A stretch of 64,000 nt of DNA from Toxorhynchites rutilus septentrionalis (Eukaryota; Arthropoda; Insecta; Diptera; Culicidae). Below, piece by piece: positions 19,571 to 29,842 of the stretch. Under the pieces are notes generated by a model. It ran no database searches. It worked only from the letters and a program-made list of their open reading frames with translations, and was not told the DNA's origin. The stretch is taken from contig NC_073746.1 of NCBI RefSeq assembly GCF_029784135.1, positions 62,346,097-62,410,096 of the forward strand. Direction: 5' to 3'. How positions within the stretch are numbered: position 1 is the stretch's first letter; each line of letters begins with the position of its first letter. The translations under genes were made by a program, and so were the position numbers.

Positions 19571-19577
19571 GTAAGTC

Positions 19578-19644
19578 AATTGTTCTAACACCCACGTTTT
19601 GATAAGCCATCGTTCGTTATCAGTGCAATTGCTACCTTATATAC
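19578..19644 (+). promoter_or_regulatory. Promoter of secreted gene 2: E-box-like site, paired GATA module, TATA box
   Basis: CAATTGTTCT (19578-19587) is followed by GATAAGC, seven bases and CGTTATCAG (19601-19623), then the TATA box TTATATAC at 19637-19644. Transcription would start near 19665-19670, giving a ~60-base 5' UTR. The same order is seen upstream of gene 1. Confidence 0.75.
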
Positions 19645-19729
19645 AGGCGGATCACTATTTCAAAAACAAACAGTTTCGTTCCTCCAATCGAAACACCAGA
19701 GTTCAGTAGGACCTCCGCAGCGTATCAAA

Positions 19730-20173
19730 ATGAAGCATATTATCGTGTTGGCCATTGTCGGTGTGCTCGTTGGAGTACATTCTGCGCCCGTATCGGTTAA
19801 CGACAACAACATCGGAGACATCGTTGTTGTGGGTGTTAACGTGAACGCCGACATCCAAACCGCTCTCGAAACTAACATTGTGAACGTTCTGGTGGGCATC
19901 CTGACGAAACTCGGAGATGTTAACGTTGGTCTACCAGGGCCGGGCGGCCCTCCCCCTCCACCGCCTCCACCACCAACTACTGGTAGACCGGAAATCATGC
20001 CACCCGTGACCACCGAAGAACCCTCGATCGCCGAGGCTTTCCAAAAGCTAGATGGACTGAATGCAATTCAAGACATCGTGGGATTAATTAGCCAGCCGGA
20101 TCAAAGTAGGGAACAAAAAGAGCAAGCGATTAAGGACAAAATTCAGGAATGGATTAAGCTGTTGAAGCAGTAG
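19730..20173 (+). CDS. Small secreted protein, DNNxGD family, gene 2
   Basis: 147 residues, one exon. The ATG at 19730 opens a signal peptide (MKHIIVLAIVGVLVGVHS) and sits about 85 bp below a TATA box. The mature part starts APVSVNDNNIGDIVVVGV and runs through NADIQTALETNIVNVLVGIL, closely matching genes 1 and 3. The linker contains a run of nine prolines (about residues 80-90) that the paralogs lack. The C-terminus EQAIKDKIQEWIKLLKQ is the conserved amphipathic helix. There are no cysteines in the mature chain and no membrane segment apart from the signal. A secreted, possibly oligomer-forming protein is the most that can be inferred. Function unknown; the family is not one I can name. Confidence 0.88.
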   Translation: MKHIIVLAIVGVLVGVHSAPVSVNDNNIGDIVVVGVNVNADIQTALETNIVNVLVGILTKLGDVNVGLPGPGGPPPPPPPPPTTGRPEIMPPVTTEEPSIAEAFQKLDGLNAIQDIVGLISQPDQSREQKEQAIKDKIQEWIKLLKQ

Positions 20174-20239
20174 AATGGTAAAAAAATATGTTATACTGTG
20201 AGCAGTGTAGATATGTTGAGATGAATTATAAGAACAACT

Positions 20240-21175
20240 GCAACAAAAATAAGCATTTAATGTCTTCATTGAGAAAACTCGACTGAACTTTCTATCAAGC
20301 ATAAATAATTCATTGATAGTAAATATCTCTCTCACAACACCACCGAACACAAACCCGACGGACATGAAACAACTTTCAGCTTTCTCTTATTTCCTTTTTT
20401 GCCATTTTTATATGCCGTAATGTTACGTAATGAAATTTGCACCTAGAGAGTGGTAATGCATGCAGATTCAATTTCCTGCCACAAAACCTCTATGAGTGCT
20501 CTTTAATTTTGCGTTCTTCCATTTTCATACCATATAAAAAGTCTTACGGGAAACTCTGGCGGCGCAAAGTGTTTCCACCCTCCAGCCACAGAAACAAAAG
20601 ATGAATCAAAATCCCCATCACGATCTGCTTCTTCGTTCTTTATCAACGCAGGATCTCACCAAACGTAAACAAGTGCTAAACTTACAATGACTGATGGATG
20701 CGTACGTGAGTCAGATAGCAATAATGAATGAGTAAAAAACAGCTGCTGGTACTTTAATTACACCAACTGTGGAAGTCGAACTTTTTTTTCTTCGAATGTA
20801 CGCGAGATTGCGTGTCTTGAGATGTGTCGTTTGAGTTGGGGAGAAGCAATGACGAAGGATGAATATTAAATCACATGGCACGCTCGTGGCTATCATCCTT
20901 GCTCCCTTTGAAATAGAGGAAGACATACGCATGATGTGGCTATAAAAGGAAAGGAATGAATGCATTATTTGCAATCTAACATTGCTTCGTTTGTTTGACA
21001 GACATGATAGAAATCTTCCAGAAAATAGTTTCTTCAAAAAGAAAGAATTCGCATTTACGTATCTCCCGTTGTAACGCCCTTTGGCAATCAAGCCCTTCCA
21101 TCAACAACACCCGAGACTTGAACAAACAAATGTCAGCAGAAAACCATCCAGCAAACGCATAGTTTATTGCGCTGC
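20240..21175. other. No gene seen
   Basis: Downstream spacer of secreted gene 2. ATAAATAA near 20300 may serve as polyadenylation signal. No further frames supported. Confidence 0.45.
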
Positions 21176-21180
21176 TTTTT

Positions 21181-21520
21181 GACGTAGAACTACGTCTATC
21201 CGGAAGATGTAGGGGATAAAATGAAAATAGGCCTGAACAAGTAGGAAAAAATGGAAAATTCCGAACGCTTCTAACTCTAGCATCCATATCGCAAAGATGT
21301 TGCATCAATTAATACAAAATATTTCCACGCATCTATACCAATGAATAACATTTTATTTTTCTTTCGATTATTCAATTAAATAATCGTGAAATGTTAAGCA
21401 TTGCCCAAATGAACTTTGTGCTACGTTTTGATTGGTCCAATTGTGCTCCTCGAATGGTTCCAACCAAAAGGAGCAACCAACAACGGAATATAATCTCGAT
21501 ACAAACGAAGAATTATATCG
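21181..21520 (+). repeat. Repeat family A copy 3, followed by histone-promoter-like sequence
   Basis: Starts with GACGTAGAACTACGTC (21181-21196), continues through the family body and ends in TTTTGATTGGTCC. The next ~70 bp (GTGCTCCTCGAATGGTTCC, then CAACCAAAAGGAGCAACC) resembles the histone promoter region at 3540-3620. No histone gene is readable after it. Confidence 0.6.
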
Positions 21521-21651
21521 TAAGCCACTACCCATGTGATTCTACCGGCAGTCGAATAGATTCATGATGTTTTCGCACAAATCGATTTGAACACTCTCTG
21601 GTATTCTTCTGCAATACAATTATAAAAGTTAATATGTTGAAACAGCGTTAA

Positions 21652-22300
21652 TTCTTTGGAGTCGCGTGTCTGCTCTCAGCCACCATACCTTTTTTACCGT
21701 TCTGGGCGTTTGTCTGCTCTCAGCAACCACAGCAAAGTACTATATTAATTTTATACTTTACGCGATAATCTATCATTTCACACTTTTTGTAAACTTTTTT
21801 TAATGTCTAGTGAACTTGTTCACGAATCAAAACGGTGCTTCTGTGAATAATAAATAGCAGTACTCAGTATAAACAAAGTTGTTACCCATGCTTGAGGAAA
21901 TGCTTAATGCAAAATTTCATGCATTGCGGCAATGTGTAAACGCAAGAAGCATTGTTCTGTATGTTCAAACAGAAGTATAAATGGCGGAAGACATCAAACT
22001 AATTATTTTTGGTATATATGCGAAAACCAGGGCTGCATTTTAGGGACTGTTTTGGAAGATATCACACGAAGAAAAATTCTGACACATATTCTTTATATGA
22101 AAGTAACACATTGAAACACATGTTTAGTAAATACTTATCTGAAGTTTACAAAAAAAATAGTCGTGTCCATCTTTCATAATCTCACAATTTATGAATATAC
22201 TTCATATAATCTCACAAAGTTATGCATTACTGCTTTTTGAAGTAAAAATAATGACGACCAGTATGATACCCATGCTCAAATTTAATACGACCGCAAAGGG
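21652..22300 (+). mobile_element. piggyBac-like element, internally deleted
   Basis: 649 bp bounded by TTAA on both sides (21648-21651 and 22301-22304), the piggyBac target. The left end carries TTCTTTGGAGTCGCGTGTCT and CTGCTCTCAGCCACC; the right end is the complement of CCCTTTGCGGTCGTATTAAA. Both ends recur in the element at 27449-30685. It retains a transposase C-terminal fragment. Confidence 0.8.
21932..22075 (+). pseudogene. piggyBac transposase C-terminal cysteine-rich domain fragment
   Basis: The frame reads CKRKKHCSVCSNRSINGG, later YICENQGCIL. The CSVC and C-x-x-Q-G-C pairs fit the zinc-binding cysteine-rich domain that closes piggyBac transposases and binds the element ends. The rest of the enzyme, including its catalytic aspartates, is absent. 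The surrounding TTAA-bounded ends support the assignment. Confidence 0.7.
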
Positions 22301-22309
22301 TTAAAAGAA

Positions 22310-23110
22310 GATCTTCTAATTTCCCATACATTTCCCTAACACGGACTAGAAAATCAGTATATATTAATTAGGAATCCCTTTAAATAGAACAAATTTTGAA
22401 ATATGGTGATGTGTTGTCGGACTCTTCAAAATAATATGATTTAGAAAAAATTATGATATTTCAGTACTTTGCGAAATCGTATCTAGCTAAGAAAAGTAAT
22501 ATAAAAACTAGAAATTATTCACGATCTATATGATTCTACATGAAAATAATGTTTTATCTTAGGACTAACCGTTCTCGAGATATGATAATTTTTATATAAT
22601 GAAAATCATGGTATGTAAACAGGCATGCCCTGATAACTGAATAAACTTCCATTACACCTCAATAAAGCATTGTATTTTTACGACAGTGTATATGCTTTCT
22701 GACTTTTCGAGTATATCATCAACATCGTCTAATCAATAATAACTGTGATACTAAAGCTAAGATTATGCTTTCAAATTAGACCTATAAATTTAATACAGAT
22801 ATCAATACGGATTTTTTGAAAAAAAAATTGAGATAAAAAGATTTTTTCTGATCAAAAGCAGAGATTTTTTTATGTCAACCCTGATGCTAAGGCCTTCGTT
22901 TCTAGCATGTAGCAACGGCGACAGCGGGCAACGACTGCAAACTTCGATATCGTGAGAACAAAAATGAATCCACTGGCGCTTTTCTGAGCCACCAAATCAT
23001 TCACAGATGAGTTATTAAATGTTATTTACAATGCAATACCATGTATTTGAAATTCATATCCGAATCATAAAATACATAAACTCATTTTTGTTTGCTTGGT
23101 AAGGTATTTA
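22310..23110. other. Mostly unassigned; possible hAT end relic at 22790-22885
   Basis: The patch GAGATAAAAAGATTTTTTCTG with a following TGTCAACCCTGA resembles 46130-46230, where it lies at the end of a probable hAT relic. Nothing else is supported. Confidence 0.3.
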
Positions 23111-23120
23111 AATTGACAAC

Positions 23121-23180
23121 CCTTGGTATAGTCCTACGTCTCTTCGGTTATGTCCCCGACATTATCCACCGGTCTTTTCA
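23121..23180 (-). repeat. Dispersed repeat, 'GGGGACATAACCGGAG' family, copy 2
   Basis: Inverted relative of 1421-1480: on the minus strand it reads GTCGGGGACATAACCGAAG followed by GACGTAGGACTATACC. Confidence 0.55.
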
Positions 23181-23199
23181 TTCTTATTTTAATAAAGTA

Positions 23200-24840
23200 T
23201 AGGTTCTGTTCAAGCACACTGAATGTTTGCACTGATGAGCGCGAACTACTGGCACGGAAGCAAAATTACCAAAATTCACATATGATGTTGTGAGTCTGCT
23301 ATCTAGACGTCACAGGAATATAAAATATAATACAATATCTGTTCTGCTTTGGTCCCGGGTTAATAGTGCCTCGACGCTTCGTTAATCGCTTGGTACTTGC
23401 ACAGCTGGGGGAACACAGAGTGGTCATGCCAATGGACCAATCAGAACGTGGAATTTTCGTTTGGACAATGTTTGACATTTTCCAACTGTTCATCAGTTTG
23501 ATTGGAAAATATTTCATTTTTACTTTTTGTAATAGAAAAATTTCCAATCGATTGATACAAGCAAAAACTCAGGTTTTTTTATCAATCCGTTTATTAATCA
23601 AACTCAATTGCTTATTATCTGACGTTTACAGAGCCAAATTTCACTTGAAATATATTATTTTCTATATAATTAAGACTAACAATTGAATAATAACTACATC
23701 TAACACTAGATTGATTGGACAGGATTAGGATTTAGGACTAGGATGGATCGAGTGGGGTAGTTTGGTTTCATGAGGAGGGAAGGAATCAAACGAAGATATC
23801 ATCTCATTTGAGAAATTGGTAAAGAGAAAGCATTAGGTTGAGGTCGCGACTAACTAAGATGTCTCTAACCGGTAAGTCAGGTTGCCTTCCTAGTGCCCTG
23901 AGTGAATCCGATAGATGAGTCCTGGCAGAATGAAAGTTTATAAAACGCAAATATTATTATCAACGATCCCAATGCAATACAGATGTGCATCTAACAAGTA
24001 ATGATTAGACATGAGGCGGGACATCACGCGAATGAAGTCCCGACCTACATTCAATCCCTTGAACCATGCATTTGTCGATACCTTGGAAATAATTGTATGT
24101 AACCAGCGACCCATATTATCTTCACTCCCATATTTATCTTTCAAAAAAAACTCGGGTTAGAAGCATTCAAAATCATTCATTTTCTTCGTTGCAGGCTCAC
24201 TTTTGAGTTTTTTTTTACAGTTGATAAAGGGTAAAATGGACATGGAATGTGATACAAGGTCCATTTGAAAAGTATGAGTATCGCAACTTTGGAAGTTCCG
24301 TAGGTTACGATTTGATTTTTGACTATTTTTTGTGACGTTATGTTGGTACTCATGGTTCTCACTTGAGCTGACAAGTTCGACCATTTTGAGTGTTTCCGTG
24401 ATACTTCGAATTTTGATTTGCCTACCGAAATAAAACCACGATAATTGCAGGTTGTAAATGTCATGAGGCGGTTAACATCATTAACTATTGAAATCAACTA
24501 TCAACACGTTCATCGTATCCAACCTACACGTCTTACCGCATAGTTCCACAAAATACCATTAGCCTGCCGATGAAATTCTAAGTATCTCAAAACCTATGTT
24601 ATGTATTATGTATGTATGAGTATGTACCCGACAATCAAGAGAAACGATGTAAGTGGCACAAAATGCTATTTGCAAAATTTAAAGAATGTCCCAGAAAGCA
24701 TGCGTTAATGCTTCAGAAGCCGTTAGAATCCGCTGCCATTTCGCAATCATTTACATTTAGTCCATTTTTGTGGCTACATCATGTTGTTTACTTCTATTCC
24801 CCAGCACCTGTGCAGCGGTTTATTTTTTCTAGCCGTGTTT
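23200..24840. other. No gene seen
   Basis: Several short frames exist but none has domain-like composition. The part at 23690-24150 has a less AT-rich character and could be an old repeat; I cannot support more. Confidence 0.4.
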
Positions 24841-24843
24841 TTC

Positions 24844-25014
24844 GACATAGAACTACGTCTTTCAGGAAGGGTGCCAAGTCAGAAAACATTTCTTAACAGA
24901 TCGGAAAGATGTTTACATCAATTGATAGGAAACATTTCTACGTGTCTATAACAATTAATAAAATGTTATTTTTCATGAGATAAACAATTGAATAATTATA
25001 AAATGTCAAGCGTT
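24844..25014 (+). repeat. Repeat family A copy 4, with family B-like start
   Basis: Starts with GACATAGAACTACGTC and GGGTGCCAAGTCAGAAAAC, which is family B sequence (see 42047). After about 45 bp it switches to the family A body (GTTTACATCAATTGATAGG). The LINE at 25015 interrupts it; the sequence resumes at 25514. Confidence 0.6.
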
Positions 25015-25513
25015 GTGTCCCCGTTTCATATCCCTCCTATCCGATCGATAAACTTTTACTTAGTCGCGGCAATACATACACACACTCTTTACAGACACAC
25101 GGGCAAAAGGTTGTGCAGTCCACTGATCATTCAACAAGAGCCAAAGGTTGTACCGATCATGACAACTCTACACGAACTGATGATTGCGCCGGCTAGTGAC
25201 CATTCTATCCTGGATTCCTCGAGTCGAGAAAGACGCACCACGCTAGATATGAGGTACAAACTAGGGGGGCGTTGCTGATTAATGGTCAGCTGCATCCCAA
25301 TAGGAAGTATCCCGTGTCGGGCACACGTACAGAGCATTGGAGACAGCAACATCCCAATTACGAAAACACTTGTAATACTAACCTCGAGCCAACCGCGAGT
25401 AATCGGTTACATATTACTAACATAGATAATAAGAAAAATTGTATTGAACTCCCGGCCCCGTGAGGCTAACGCCATATGAGCCTTTATAAAAATATATATT
25501 TTGGAAAAAAAAA
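25015..25513 (+). mobile_element. 5'-truncated LINE 3' end, copy 1
   Basis: ~499 bp ending in an A-run, flanked by the duplication AAGCGTT (25008-25014 and 25514-25520). It has no reverse transcriptase left. A second copy (59523-59992) is about 95% identical by eye across CTTTACAGA..ACACGGG to the poly(A). A short relative lies at 37330-37370. Truncation plus poly(A) plus duplication is the mark of target-primed reverse transcription. Confidence 0.8.
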
Positions 25514-25520
25514 AAGCGTT

Positions 25521-25830
25521 ATCTAAACGCCCTAACTGCCAAGTTTTCATTGGCCCGATTTACGGTTTCCCCAACACAGACTTCAAAATCCGTGTACCTG
25601 TGGAAATCTGCTTTGCAAATATATATGCAAGTCGAGGGTATTTTTGTTCCCACCGAGTTGTGTTTCCCAAACACGGACTTCAAAATCAATGTTCCTGAAT
25701 CCGCTTCGTCAGAACATGCAAGTCGGAGGCATTTTTTCCCACTGAGAAGTGTTTCCCTAACACGGACTTCAAAATTAATTTGTCTGAGGGAATCCGCTTT
25801 GCAAACACATGCAAGTCAGGGGTAATATTT
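25521..25830 (+). repeat. Family A 3' end and ~95-bp minisatellite, three monomers
   Basis: Continues the repeat cut by the LINE: CTAAACGCCCTAACTG and TTTACGGTTTCCCC as at 12870-12920. Three monomers starting TTTCCC(C/A)AACAC follow. Confidence 0.7.
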
Positions 25831-25834
25831 GGTG

Positions 25835-26280
25835 TTGAGTACTTTGAGTACTATCTATCACAAAACAGTCTATGCATTCTAAAATAATATTCGAAGTGGT
25901 AAACAAGTGGATTGCATAATATAATTGTGTTGTTCTACGTTGAAAATATGCGGTCGTGTCCTAGATACAACCCCTTAAAAATTTTTTTGTATTTGAGTAA
26001 ATTAAAATTGAAATCATGAGATTTTGGGTAAAAAATATCAATAACTTTAGGTAGGATTGAGATATTGACAAGCTCTGTATCGCAAAATGTTGGTATTGAT
26101 AAGTTCTAAAAGTCGTACAGAGACAGTTTTGATGTAGAATTTGAAATATAAAAGATAATGCAAAAAAACGGTTTTTTCGTGGTCCTATTTTCGATAACAT
26201 AAAAATGAACGCTCTATCGTATGCAACAACTTTGTCGAAAACAGTTTTTATCTAGAGAATAACTGTCGAGCTCTAAATGC
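25835..26280. other. No gene seen
   Basis: AT-rich, no supportable frame or terminal repeat. Confidence 0.5.
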
Positions 26281-26289
26281 TAATTTCTA

Positions 26290-26436
26290 CTTGAATGCAT
26301 CTTCTGGGCCATTGGGGATTGGTATGCAAATAGTTAAAATCCGTTCGCAGCAAAAATAGTTATTAACGTTTATTTCATAAAAAACGTGACCTGTTTTCTG
26401 ATTTGGCACCCTTAATGTAAAACGTAGTCCTACGTC
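26290..26436 (-). repeat. Dispersed repeat family B, copy 1
   Basis: On the minus strand it starts with the palindrome GACGTAGGACTACGTT (26436-26421), then TTACATTAAGGGTGCCAAAT and GCTGCGAACGGATTTTAAC. Family B copy 2 lies at 42047-42240 in the opposite orientation. Confidence 0.65.
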
Positions 26437-26441
26437 AAAAA

Positions 26442-26815
26442 AAGTGAAAGATTTGTCACGTCAAGGACGGCTGTCCATCTCTTCAACTATGAAATCATTG
26501 ACAAAATAAAAGGAAAGGTGCTCTGAAATCGTCACTTTAGTTTGAGAGCGCTAGCCCGTGAATTAAACATCTCTCACAAGACCTATCGTCATATTTTGAT
26601 TGAAGTTTTGGGTAGGAGAACAATCGCAATACGACTAGTGCTGAAAAGCACAATTTTCTTAAAAAAATTAATCGCAATCAAGTGGCGAAAGACATGCTTA
26701 AATTATCAAATTCTTATCCCTCGTTCATTCTGGCGACGAGACGTGAGTGTGACTTTTTCCTGTTTTCGAAACTCAAATGACCATTTCGTGAGACTTGTTT
26801 TGACTGCATAGAACA
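26442..26815 (+). pseudogene. Mariner-type transposase relic, ends joined by deletion
   Basis: In shifting frames the plus strand reads VKDLSRQGR, then SLRALARELNISHKT, then an RLV..FLKKL stretch, which fits the helix-turn-helix half of mariner-superfamily transposases. At 26740 it passes into CDFFLFSKLK and a DCIE remnant, which belongs near the C-terminus beyond the last catalytic aspartate. The whole catalytic core between is missing. It follows directly after repeat family B. Confidence 0.6.
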
Positions 26816-26923
26816 CATAAAAACGAATTCGTTAAGTAATTGTGATAATTATGGATAATGTAACCATGTTGCAGTCGCTAAAAATCAATGTAAGCGCATG
26901 TTATACTATTTGCATAGGATTAG

Positions 26924-27286
26924 ACTAACTAAACAAACTAAACAAACTAAACAAACTAAACAAACTAAACAAACTAAACAAACTAAACTAACTAAACTAA
27001 CTAAACTAACTAAACTAACTAAACTAACTAAACTAACTAAACTAACTAAACTAACTAAACTAACTAAACTAACTAAACTAACTAAACTAACTAAACTAAC
27101 TAAACTAACTAAACTAACTAAACTAACTAAACTAACTAAACTAACTAAACTAACTAAACTAACTAAACTAACTAAACTAACTAAACTAACTAAACTAACT
27201 AAACTAACTAAACTAACTAAACTAACTAAACTAACTAAACTAACTAAACTAACTAAACTAACTAAACTAACTAAACTAACTAAACT
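26924..27286 (+). repeat. 9-bp minisatellite, about 40 units
   Basis: Units of ACTAAACAA (first ~6) then ACTAAACTA run almost without error. Because the unit is a multiple of three, the array stays open and gives a spurious Lys-Leu-Thr repeat protein. Confidence 0.95.
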
Positions 27287-27289
27287 TCA

Positions 27290-27420
27290 TTTTCGGAAAA
27301 AAGGAGAAAAAAATAATTTTCGGAACACCCTAAAATGGAAATGAGCACTCTAATGAAAAAAAAAATAAAAATATGGCTCGATAAAAGGTAAATACATGCT
27401 GCGATAATGAACAAAACTAT
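27290..27420 (+). repeat. Dispersed repeat family C, copy 1
   Basis: Contains CACCCTAAAATGGAAATGAG and a following GCGATAATGAACAAAA; related copies are at 35180-35480 and 52560-52790. No coding capacity. Confidence 0.45.
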
Positions 27421-27491
27421 GCTTTTATTTGTGCATTTGACGCTTTAACCCTTTACGGTCGTATTAAATTTGGGCATGGGTGTCGTACTGT

Positions 27492-27753
<262 letters not shown>

Positions 27754-27762
27754 AAATGATGT

Positions 27763-27857
27763 AGCCTTTATAAAAATATATATTTTGGAAAAAAAAAAAG
27801 CGTTATCTAAACGCCCTAACTGCCAAGTTTTCATTGGCCCGATTTACGGTTTCCCCA
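27763..27857 (+). repeat. 95-bp exact copy of 25479-25573
   Basis: Covers the last LINE bases, its 11-A tail, the AAGCGTT target and following family A sequence, base for base, as at 25479-25573. It lies between the two duplicated blocks. Confidence 0.85.
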
Positions 27858-27867
27858 ATTACGGTTT

Positions 27868-27927
27868 CGGAATTATTTTTCCTTGAAAAAGCATGTATCA
27901 CTGCTTTATGAAAGATTATTAAAAATG

Positions 27928-28010
<83 letters not shown>

Positions 28011-28097
28011 CCAACTCTCCCTAACTCGATATCCAAAGGGACCATCGAGTTAGGGAGGTATCGAGATACAGAACATTTTTTCCTAATTTTTTTTATG
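27868..28097 (+). repeat. Duplicated block, copy 2 (with AT microsatellite)
   Basis: Second copy of 27492-27753, with ~77 bp of (AT)n. It leads directly into the complete Tigger-like element. Confidence 0.85.
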
Positions 28098-29842
28098 TCT
28101 CAAATTGTCATATATTAGGGTAAGTGTCCTAATTATGGTATGAATTTGAATTTTTGATTCATTCCCTTAAAGTGAAAAAACACCTTTCTCATATAAAAAA
28201 AATATTTTTTCCAGAATCTTTCAGGAGGTGATAGACGGTTATATTTCACGAAAAAAATCCTTCTACGCATATGTTAGAATTTCAACGATGACAGACTTAT
28301 AGAACTTTTTCTTTGTTTCGGATTCTGTTGGCTCAAACTGACTCTACATTGAAAAGTATGCTACGTAAACCGATTTTGTTGCTTTCATTTGAAAGATGAG
28401 AAAATTTAGTTTAGGATATAGTAGTGGAACATCTAAATTAGTGGATTAAACATTTTTGAAGTGGAAAATTTAAAAGTTTTTTTTAAATTGGTAATTATTA
28501 ATTTTATCCTAAAAATTCATACTAAACTTGATTGTTTCTATCAATTAAATTAAAGCTCTCTAACCTCTCTACAATTTGTTCTTTGACGCCCAACTTCTAT
28601 CTCTCTTAATTTCGCTGCAATATCGATATAAACAATTCCTGATGAAGATTCAATCAAAATCTTCAAAAATCGCGATTTTTAACCCACTGTACTTATAAAA
28701 GCCACTTAAATTTCACCTTAATGCTGAAAGGTTAATTTTTTTTCTTGAAATTATTCATATTTGAATTATAAAAAAAACTTTTTTTTTCGAACTGTATACA
28801 ATCGAGTCCTAAATTTTACATAATCGAATCATATATAATCGAGTCCGACTTGCATGAGTATGATTAAGTATGTAACTCAAACTGAATTGTAACGATCACG
28901 CAGGAACTGTTCAATCACAAAGGAATGTTCGAATAGTTTCACAGGAACATTTTCAGTTGATTTCAATATTCCGGACATATTCTTCAGGTTTGATTAAACG
29001 TTCGAATTAATATCTCAATAGAACTACTATCTTCAGCGTTTTTCTCAGGTTTTTCAACACTTTCCAGTATATCGGTATCTGGCATCAGATCACAGCAAAT
29101 CACGTTTTGGTCCTTTTTGCACTAATTATTAAAAGACATTGAGCAATCGAACAGTATTGTACCGTCGACATCAGCAAGCTCACGACGCATTAATTATGCC
29201 AGCGGAATATCACTCCCGTCCATGTTGGTTGTGCTTTGAAGTTAGGAATTCCCAGTTTCTGGACAAATTCTCAAGCTTTATCCCGAAGAATAGAAGAGGG
29301 GTAATTTATTTTGTCTAGCTTGACAAGACAAAAATTCATTGACCAACCTTATATGCTTTTGGTCTAGATACAATTTTCCATTCCGATTCCATTTTTACTT
29401 TAGTTTGAGTAGTGTTGATACCGCACTTTGTGCAATACTGAAATTATTTGCAGCTTCAGACCCCTTCCGTCCATATTTTTCGACCTGCTCGATGATGCTC
29501 AAACCTTGCGCAATGGTTAGCGTTTTGATTGTTCGCTTGAAAGGTTTCTCGTGGTTTTCCTTACTTGAAAAGAAATTGTTTGATGACACGAACACTCCGT
29601 CTTCACTTTCAAGGGCAATTGAAATCTAAGGTAATAACGCACAAAAACATGTACGCGAAAATCAATCGAGTTAGGGAGTCCATGGAAAAATGAATCAAAA
29701 CACATCGAGTAAGAGAGGCATCGAGTTAGGGAGGTATCGTGTTATGGAGAGAAGAATGCTTGTAAAATCGAAGGTGCCATGAAACCCATCGAGTTAGGGA
29801 AAATATCGAGATACAGAACATCGAGTTAGGGAGAGTTGACTG
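28008..29842 (-). mobile_element. pogo/Tigger-like element
   Basis: 1835 bp. The ends are CAGCCAACTCTCCCTAACTC and its near-perfect complement, flanked by TA. Subterminal repeats of ATCGAGTTAGGGA recur near both ends (for example about 29663, 29722, 29788 and 29818). A broken transposase lies on the minus strand. It sits inside an AT microsatellite of the piggyBac-like element. Confidence 0.85.
29120..29650 (-). pseudogene. Tigger-type transposase, N-terminal fragments
   Basis: At 29595-29395 the minus strand reads KRTIKTLTIAQGLSIIEQ, then GRKGSEAANNFSIAQSAV, the CENP-B/Pipsqueak-type helix-turn-helix that opens pogo/Tigger transposases and binds element ends. Farther along (29300-29130) broken frames read LRDKA..EFVQKLGIPNFKAQ and a DVDGT..DW remnant, the second helix-turn-helix region. 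The DDE catalytic domain was not found. Stops and frameshifts separate the pieces. Confidence 0.7.

Noticed and set aside
26898..27344. 148-residue open frame of Lys-Leu-Thr repeats
   Set aside because: It is the translation of the 9-bp minisatellite and not a protein gene.
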